The position numbers and the translations under genes are program-made. This document shows, piece by piece, positions 5,890 through 9,141 of a DNA stretch of 9,141 nucleotides. This stretch comes from a bacterium (GTDB lineage: Bacteria; UBA9089; UBA9088; JAGUXG01), in NCBI GenBank assembly GCA_030018505.1, contig JASEHO010000059.1:1-9141 (forward strand), in the 5' to 3' direction. The notes beneath the pieces are model-generated. The model did not search any database. It was given only the letters and a program-made list of their open reading frames with translations, and was not told the origin of the DNA. Each line of letters starts with the position of its first letter. Within the stretch, counting starts at the first letter, position 1.

Positions 5890-6675
5890 ATGGAACAAGA
5901 CAACTTTCAAAAGGATTTGCTCAAACACACAGAGGACTTTAGAAAAGTCCTCTCCACCCCGTCTGGAGATTGGTCAGTAAAGGGTTTTATTGATATAGCG
6001 AAAAATATCTACACCATCTCCGTTGATACAAAGGTTGTTTCAAAAATCATAGAGTTGATGATGTTTCCAGTAATTCAAAAATTTGCAAAAGAGAATGGCT
6101 ACGAGATGATTTTTTCTACGGAACAAAATCATTACCCCGATGTTACTTTTGTTACAAAAGATAAAAAGAAAATTGCCCTCGATCTCAAAAGCACTTACCG
6201 AAAAAATCACGAGGCAATTTCTGGTTTTACGCTCGGTGCATTTACCGGATATTTTCGTTACAGAGATTCAAAGAAAAATATCACTTTCCCATATAAAGAA
6301 TATGACAAACATTATATTCTTGGCATTATCTATACCCAACAGGAAGAACTGATAGACGAAAATAAAGTTTATACCATTGATGACTTGGAGGATATTCTAT
6401 CGGTAGTAAAGGATTTTGATTTCATTATTCAAGAAAAATACAGAATTGCCAAAGACCGGCCCGGAAGCGGAAACACAAAGAATATCGGTTCCTGCATAAA
6501 GATGAGCGAGCTGAAGGAAGGGACCGGGCCATTTTCTACGCTGGGAGTTAAGGTATTTGACGATTACTGGATAAATTATATGACGCTGGAAATGGCGCGG
6601 AGTGCGAAACTGAAGCGGCCGCCATATTCAAACCTCAAAGATTATTTGAAATACCGCAACATAAAAAATCTTTAG
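5890..6675 (+). CDS. EcoRV-like type II restriction endonuclease
   Basis: This 261-residue protein aligns along most of its length with EcoRV, which cuts GATATC bluntly. Matching segments are VDTKVVSKIIEL (EcoRV E45 equivalent at E55), QNHYPDVTF (catalytic D84, equivalent to D74), KKIALDLKSTY (D98 and K100, equivalent to D90 and K92), FTLGAFTGYFR, HYILGIIYT and GSGNTKNIGS. The last is the recognition loop; its N195, T196 and N198 correspond to EcoRV N185, T186 and N188. The PD...DxK active site is complete, so the enzyme looks active, and the loop suggests GATATC or a close variant. EcoRV itself is about 245 residues. No Shine-Dalgarno site precedes the ATG. The gene is 4 bp after the regulator remnant and 2 bp before the methyltransferase, so the three formed an operon. 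Arginine codons are mostly CGN, unlike the core genes. Confidence 0.9.
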   Translation: MEQDNFQKDLLKHTEDFRKVLSTPSGDWSVKGFIDIAKNIYTISVDTKVVSKIIELMMFPVIQKFAKENGYEMIFSTEQNHYPDVTFVTKDKKKIALDLKSTYRKNHEAISGFTLGAFTGYFRYRDSKKNITFPYKEYDKHYILGIIYTQQEELIDENKVYTIDDLEDILSVVKDFDFIIQEKYRIAKDRPGSGNTKNIGSCIKMSELKEGTGPFSTLGVKVFDDYWINYMTLEMARSAKLKRPPYSNLKDYLKYRNIKNL

Positions 6676-6677
6676 CT

Positions 6678-7760
6678 ATGAGAAGTGCAAAACAACAGCA
6701 ATCGCAATTATTCAGTGAGATTCCAACAAAAAAGGCTGGTGTTTTGCCGTCTACTCGTTATCAAGGAAGTAAATATAAAATTCTCAAATGGATAGACTAT
6801 TATACAAAAGATTTAGATTTTGACACAGTGCTTGACGCTTTCGGTGGAACCGGTTGCGTCGGCTATATGTACAAGAAAAATGGCAAGCGGGTTTTCTATA
6901 ATGATTCATTAAAATTCAATCATTATGTAGGGCTTGCCTTGATCGAAAACAAAGAAATTATATTGAACGATGAAGATTTAGATTTTATTCTCAAAAAGCA
7001 ATCTAAAATAAAATACCACTCTTTCATTTACGATACTTTCCACGACATTTATTTTACGGACGAGGAAAATAAATGGCTGGATATCGTAATCACAAACATT
7101 GGTGAAATAAAAAATCAATACAAGCAGGCATTAGCGTATTACGCTTTGTTCCAATCTTGTATAATCAAACGGCCATATAATTTATTCCATCGCAAAAATC
7201 TTTATATTAGAACGGCGGAGGTTGAAAGAAGTTTTGGCAATAAAAAAACATGGGATGCCCCGTTTGAGGATCATTTTCTAAAGTTTGTTGAGGAAGCAAA
7301 CAATGCCGTGTTTGATAATGGCAAAAAAAATCAGGCGTTCCATTCCGATGTTTTCGATTTAACCATTCCTAAAATTGACCTTGTTTATATTGATACGCCA
7401 TACATTTCTGCAAAAGGCATAGGCGTAAATTATTTTGATTTTTATCATTTTTTGGAAGGCATTGTTTTCTACAATGAATGGCCAAAACTGATTGATGAAA
7501 GCTCGAAACACAAAAAGATAAAAAACGGCAAAAATGAATGGTGTAACAAAGGCGAGATACACGGTGCTTTTGAGCGATTGTTTGATAAATTCAAAAATTC
7601 AATTTTAGTCGTTTCCTATCGAGATGACGGCACTCCAACGATTTCTGAATTAGTAAATATGCTCAAAAAATATAAAAGATCCATGGAAGTTAAAAAGTTA
7701 GATTATAAATATGTTTTGAGCAACGGAAACTCAAAGGAAGTTTTGATTATCGCACAATAA
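6678..7760 (+). CDS. D12-class adenine-specific DNA methyltransferase
   Basis: This 360-residue protein carries the alpha-group order of N6-adenine methyltransferase motifs. Motif X-like RYQGSKYKIL is at 28-37, motif I VLDAFGGTGCVGY at 51-63 binds S-adenosylmethionine, and the catalytic motif IV is IDTPY at 238-242, followed by ISAKGIGVNYFDFYHFLEG. The usual tetrapeptide is DPPY; here the first proline is threonine (D239-T240-P241-Y242). The catalytic Asp and Tyr are kept. It is the expected partner of the endonuclease 2 bp upstream, protecting the host DNA at the shared site, but it does not resemble M.EcoRV beyond general D12 motifs and is longer (360 against about 298 residues). It may instead have belonged to the nuclease remnant downstream. 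A single GATATC lies inside this gene (7080-7085). No ribosome binding site is seen. Confidence 0.85.
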   Translation: MRSAKQQQSQLFSEIPTKKAGVLPSTRYQGSKYKILKWIDYYTKDLDFDTVLDAFGGTGCVGYMYKKNGKRVFYNDSLKFNHYVGLALIENKEIILNDEDLDFILKKQSKIKYHSFIYDTFHDIYFTDEENKWLDIVITNIGEIKNQYKQALAYYALFQSCIIKRPYNLFHRKNLYIRTAEVERSFGNKKTWDAPFEDHFLKFVEEANNAVFDNGKKNQAFHSDVFDLTIPKIDLVYIDTPYISAKGIGVNYFDFYHFLEGIVFYNEWPKLIDESSKHKKIKNGKNEWCNKGEIHGAFERLFDKFKNSILVVSYRDDGTPTISELVNMLKKYKRSMEVKKLDYKYVLSNGNSKEVLIIAQ

Positions 7761-7768
7761 TTTAGAAA

Positions 7769-7963
7769 ATGAAAAATCAAACAACAATTTTTTCAACAGG
7801 TGTCCATTTACAATCAGTGGAATGCGTCATCAATGGAAAAAAGCAATGGCGTTGGGTTGCAACAGGATTTGAAGATGAAAGTTTCTTGAATGGCAAAGCG
7901 ACTAATCCGTTTGAATACGCCGAAAAACAAGAGAGCCTTATTGAAAAATTTCAAGATGAGTAG
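7769..7963 (+). CDS. 64-residue protein of unknown function in the cassette
   Basis: The frame starts 8 bp after the methyltransferase stop and encodes 64 residues with a Trp-rich centre (WRWVATGFEDESFLNG) and a charged helix-like end (EYAEKQESLIEKFQDE). There is no signal peptide or membrane segment, and no family was recognised. Its stop overlaps the ATG of the following nuclease remnant (ATGAGTAG, 7956-7963), which supports a real gene boundary with coupled translation. The alternative is that it is the N-terminal part of one longer nuclease whose frame has been broken twice, since the remnant's later part (from about 7996) returns to this same frame. It could be an accessory subunit or the start of the second endonuclease. 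No ribosome binding site is visible. Confidence 0.5.
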   Translation: MKNQTTIFSTGVHLQSVECVINGKKQWRWVATGFEDESFLNGKATNPFEYAEKQESLIEKFQDE

Positions 7964-8113
7964 AACACGATTTAGAACTTACTTTGACAATAAAATTCAG
8001 TTGAAGGTAAAAATCAATACAAGTGCGAAGTTAAACTTATGGGTAGAGGAAATCCTGAAAGCGCAGACGCGGTTATTGCTAGAGATAGCAAGGTATTTGT
8101 AGCCGAAAAATAA
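7956..8113 (+). pseudogene. Frameshifted, truncated restriction endonuclease fragment
   Basis: From the ATG at 7956 the frame reads MSRTRFRTYFDN, then loses sense. The frame one base back reads NSVEGKNQYKCEVKLMGRGN followed by PESADAVIARDSKVFVAEK and a stop at 8111-8113. Adding one A to the AAAA run at 7992-7995 joins them into a 52-codon frame. The EVK with nearby acidic residues looks like the distal half of a PD-(D/E)XK active site, and the EVKLMGRGNPESADA stretch resembles several type II restriction enzymes as I recall them, possibly the CfrBI group. The expected C-terminal part after VFVAEK is missing and the purQ stop follows 40 bp later. This is best read as the left-over start of a second nuclease; the family name is tentative. 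Confidence 0.6.
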
Positions 8114-8153
8114 AAAAAGTTTTTTGCTTCAGAAACCGCAAGAATTTTGTTTA

Positions 8154-8939
8154 TCAAAAACCTTTCATTCCAAGAAATATCTTTGCCCCTGGTGCTGGTT
8201 CTAACATCTTTTTTGGCATTCCAAAAGCCTCTCTTTTTTTCTTTCCCCAAGATGAGCTGTCTGATGGCATCTGATAAAGGAAGGTGCATCTCTCTGGGTG
8301 GGGCATAAGGGCCAGGATATTTCCCTTTGGGTTTGTCAAACCTGCCAAATTATATAGAGAACCATTGGGATTTGCAGACTCCTCTATTCTTCCATCATCT
8401 GTGCAGTATTGGAGAGCTATCTGTTCATTATCTTTTAGGGTATCAAGCAGACCCTGGTCTTTTGTGGTGAATCTTCCCTGCTGATGGTTAACTGGGATTG
8501 GGAAAACCTCTCCTTGAGAAAATTGGGAGAAAAAAGGGCTTATCGCAGAAGATACTTTGAGATAGACCCATTCGCAGATAAAACCTGGCCACTGCCTCCT
8601 ATTCTCTGCCAAAGCCATCTCTATCTCCTGTTTTGTCCCAGGAACCATGCCTGACTCTATCAGAATCTGACAGCCATTACATATACCAAGCACTGGCGCG
8701 CCCATATCTCCTCTCTCGGCAATCTCTAAAATGATTGGCTTCTTGGCAGCTATCACACCCGCCCGTATTCTGTCCTGATAGGAAAATCCACCTGATATGA
8801 TAAACCCATCAAATTTAGCCAACTCTTTTGGCGATCTGTTCCACCTAAAGATTTCTGCCTCTAATCCGCAGGATTTGGCTGCCTCTGCTGTTTCATATTC
8901 ACAATTTGTCCCAGGATATTGAATAATTGCTATCTTCAT
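8154..8939 (-). CDS. purQ: Phosphoribosylformylglycinamidine synthase subunit PurQ
   Basis: This 261-residue class I glutamine amidotransferase supplies ammonia from glutamine to PurL (with PurS where present) in the fourth step of purine synthesis, converting FGAR to FGAM in the cytoplasm. Motifs are IIQYPGTNCEYE at the start, GGFSYQDRIRAG (50-61), the nucleophile loop LGICNGCQIL with Cys87, the VNHQQGRF region (150-157), and PHPER with His214 and Glu216 completing the triad. Common PurQ is about 227 residues; this belongs to the longer form of about 260. A second Cys (C90) sits where Phe is usual (GICNGFQ). The ATG has no Shine-Dalgarno site and lies 5 bp after the stop of a PIN-gene remnant, downstream of a good promoter. 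No other pur gene is in the window. Its 3' end faces the foreign block. Confidence 0.94.
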   Translation of the reverse strand: MKIAIIQYPGTNCEYETAEAAKSCGLEAEIFRWNRSPKELAKFDGFIISGGFSYQDRIRAGVIAAKKPIILEIAERGDMGAPVLGICNGCQILIESGMVPGTKQEIEMALAENRRQWPGFICEWVYLKVSSAISPFFSQFSQGEVFPIPVNHQQGRFTTKDQGLLDTLKDNEQIALQYCTDDGRIEESANPNGSLYNLAGLTNPKGNILALMPHPERCTFLYQMPSDSSSWGKKKREAFGMPKKMLEPAPGAKIFLGMKGF

Positions 8940-8944
8940 ATATA

Positions 8945-9040
8945 TCAGGATAGTTTGCTACTATCAAGACAGCCGCCAATTGCTGAGGTATCTATATAAA
9001 TTCTGGTTCTTTTTTCCCATAATGCTCTTTTTTTGCTCAT
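8945..9040 (-). pseudogene. N-terminal remnant of a PIN-domain protein
   Basis: On the minus strand a 31-residue frame contains RIYIDTSAIGGCLD (residues 13-26, DNA 8963-9001), the conserved first strand of PIN-domain ribonucleases, where the Asp of IDTS is a catalytic metal ligand. It ends with SSKLS and a stop, about 100 residues too early for a PIN domain (usually 130-150), and purQ begins 5 bp later. The apparent ATG at 9040 overlaps the -10 box of the purQ promoter, so it would not be in the main transcript, and the original start was probably just before the RIY codons. It is likely the stump of a VapC-like toxin or similar PIN protein replaced by purQ or by a deletion. Confidence 0.6.
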
Positions 9041-9068
9041 TATACCAAAAAATTTTTCTCTTTGGCAA
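9039..9068 (-). promoter_or_regulatory. Sigma70 promoter upstream of purQ (extended -10)
   Basis: On the minus strand TTGCCA (9063-9068) is followed after 18 bases by TATAAT (9039-9044), a perfect -10 box preceded by TGG, which makes the extended TGnTATAAT form. Transcription would start near 9032, leaving a leader of about 90 bases that carries the PIN remnant before the purQ ATG. Confidence 0.7.
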
Positions 9069-9141
9069 GTTTTTTTATAGCAATAACGTAACCCCTCAGT
9101 TATCAGTTGAAAAATGTGTTTAAGGAGAAGGGGAAAGGGAG

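Larger units (their letters stand above)
5782..8150 (+). other. Trimmed restriction-modification cassette inserted at tRNA-Ser
   Basis: The block begins at the base after the tRNA CCA with a regulator gene missing its 5' half, and ends near 8113-8150 with a truncated nuclease fragment just before the purQ stop. Between them are an EcoRV-like endonuclease, an adenine methyltransferase and a small gene, all on the + strand with gaps of 8 bp or less. Base use differs from the flanks: the endonuclease has 6 CGN among 9 arginine codons against 1 of 14 in the GlmU-like gene, and roughly twice as many CG dinucleotides as ymdB by eye. Ribosome binding sites are absent here but clear in several core genes. 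No integrase or clear second attachment site is seen. The right edge is approximate. Confidence 0.7.

Noticed and set aside
8113..8153. A possible terminator for purQ in the A/T-rich gap (minus strand GCAAAAAACTTTTTTT).
   Set aside because: Only a 4-bp TTGC/GCAA stem with a 10-base loop could be found, too weak to claim.
5776..8981. A 9-bp direct repeat CCGCCAATT at the tRNA 3' end (5776-5784) and at 8973-8981, a possible attL/attR pair.
   Set aside because: The second copy lies in the codons for the conserved Ile-Gly-Gly of the PIN remnant, so its sequence is explained by coding, and it would place purQ inside the element. Nine bases is short for tRNA attachment repeats.
9069..9141. A start of a further gene at the right end, with AAGGAGAAGGGGAAAGGGAG as a ribosome binding site, and a small repeat in TCAGTTATCAGTTGA.
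   Set aside because: The window ends before any frame could be judged; the repeat is too short to interpret.

Overview
The window looks like chromosomal DNA from an uncultured, AT-rich bacterium. Features pointing this way are Shine-Dalgarno sites such as AGGAGG, GGAGGT and GGGGGTGA, sigma70-like promoters, a class II bacterial tRNA-Ser with encoded CCA, and bacterial family proteins (bS22-like ribosomal protein, YmdB/TIGR00282, ComF, PurQ). Phylum cannot be fixed from the sequence alone. Core genes strongly favour AGA/AGG for arginine.

Left part (111-1872, + strand): three genes linked by ATGA stop/start overlaps. They encode a 33-residue basic protein of the AURKAIP1/COX24 (bS22-like) family, a GlmU-type nucleotidyltransferase that lacks the usual C-terminal acetyltransferase domain, and an exported cysteine-containing protein ending in a pre-peptidase C-terminal (PPC) domain. 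A hairpin with T-runs on both sides separates this operon from a convergent small acidic lipoprotein gene (2122-1937, - strand). Between that lipoprotein and a DUF362/ferredoxin gene (2274-3368) lies a divergent promoter region. It has a 15-bp palindrome over one -35 box and a second promoter so close to its ATG that the mRNA may be leaderless.

Middle part (3405-5781, + strand): a small palindromic, MITE-like element, then a PHP-domain phosphoesterase, a YmdB-type metallophosphoesterase, a ComF phosphoribosyltransferase and a tRNA-Ser(CGA). The spacing between them is 26 bp or less.

Right part (5782 to about 8150): a block of foreign character begins at the base after the tRNA CCA. It holds the C-terminal half of an XRE/Cro-type regulator cut off by the tRNA, an EcoRV-like restriction endonuclease with all catalytic residues and the DNA-recognition loop, an alpha-class D12-type adenine methyltransferase with a DTPY motif, a 64-residue unknown protein, and a frameshifted, truncated fragment of what looks like a second PD-(D/E)XK nuclease. 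Arginine codon use and CG content differ from the flanking genes. No integrase is visible. The block reads as a restriction-modification cassette captured at a tRNA 3' end and trimmed on both sides.

The window ends with purQ on the minus strand (8939-8154). Upstream of it is a good sigma70 promoter and, between promoter and gene, a remnant of a PIN-domain protein (conserved IYIDTSAIGGCLD).

The items most worth following are the trimmed EcoRV-like cassette at the tRNA, its unusual methyltransferase and second nuclease remnant, and the short genes and remnants at 111-212, 7956-8113 and 8945-9040.
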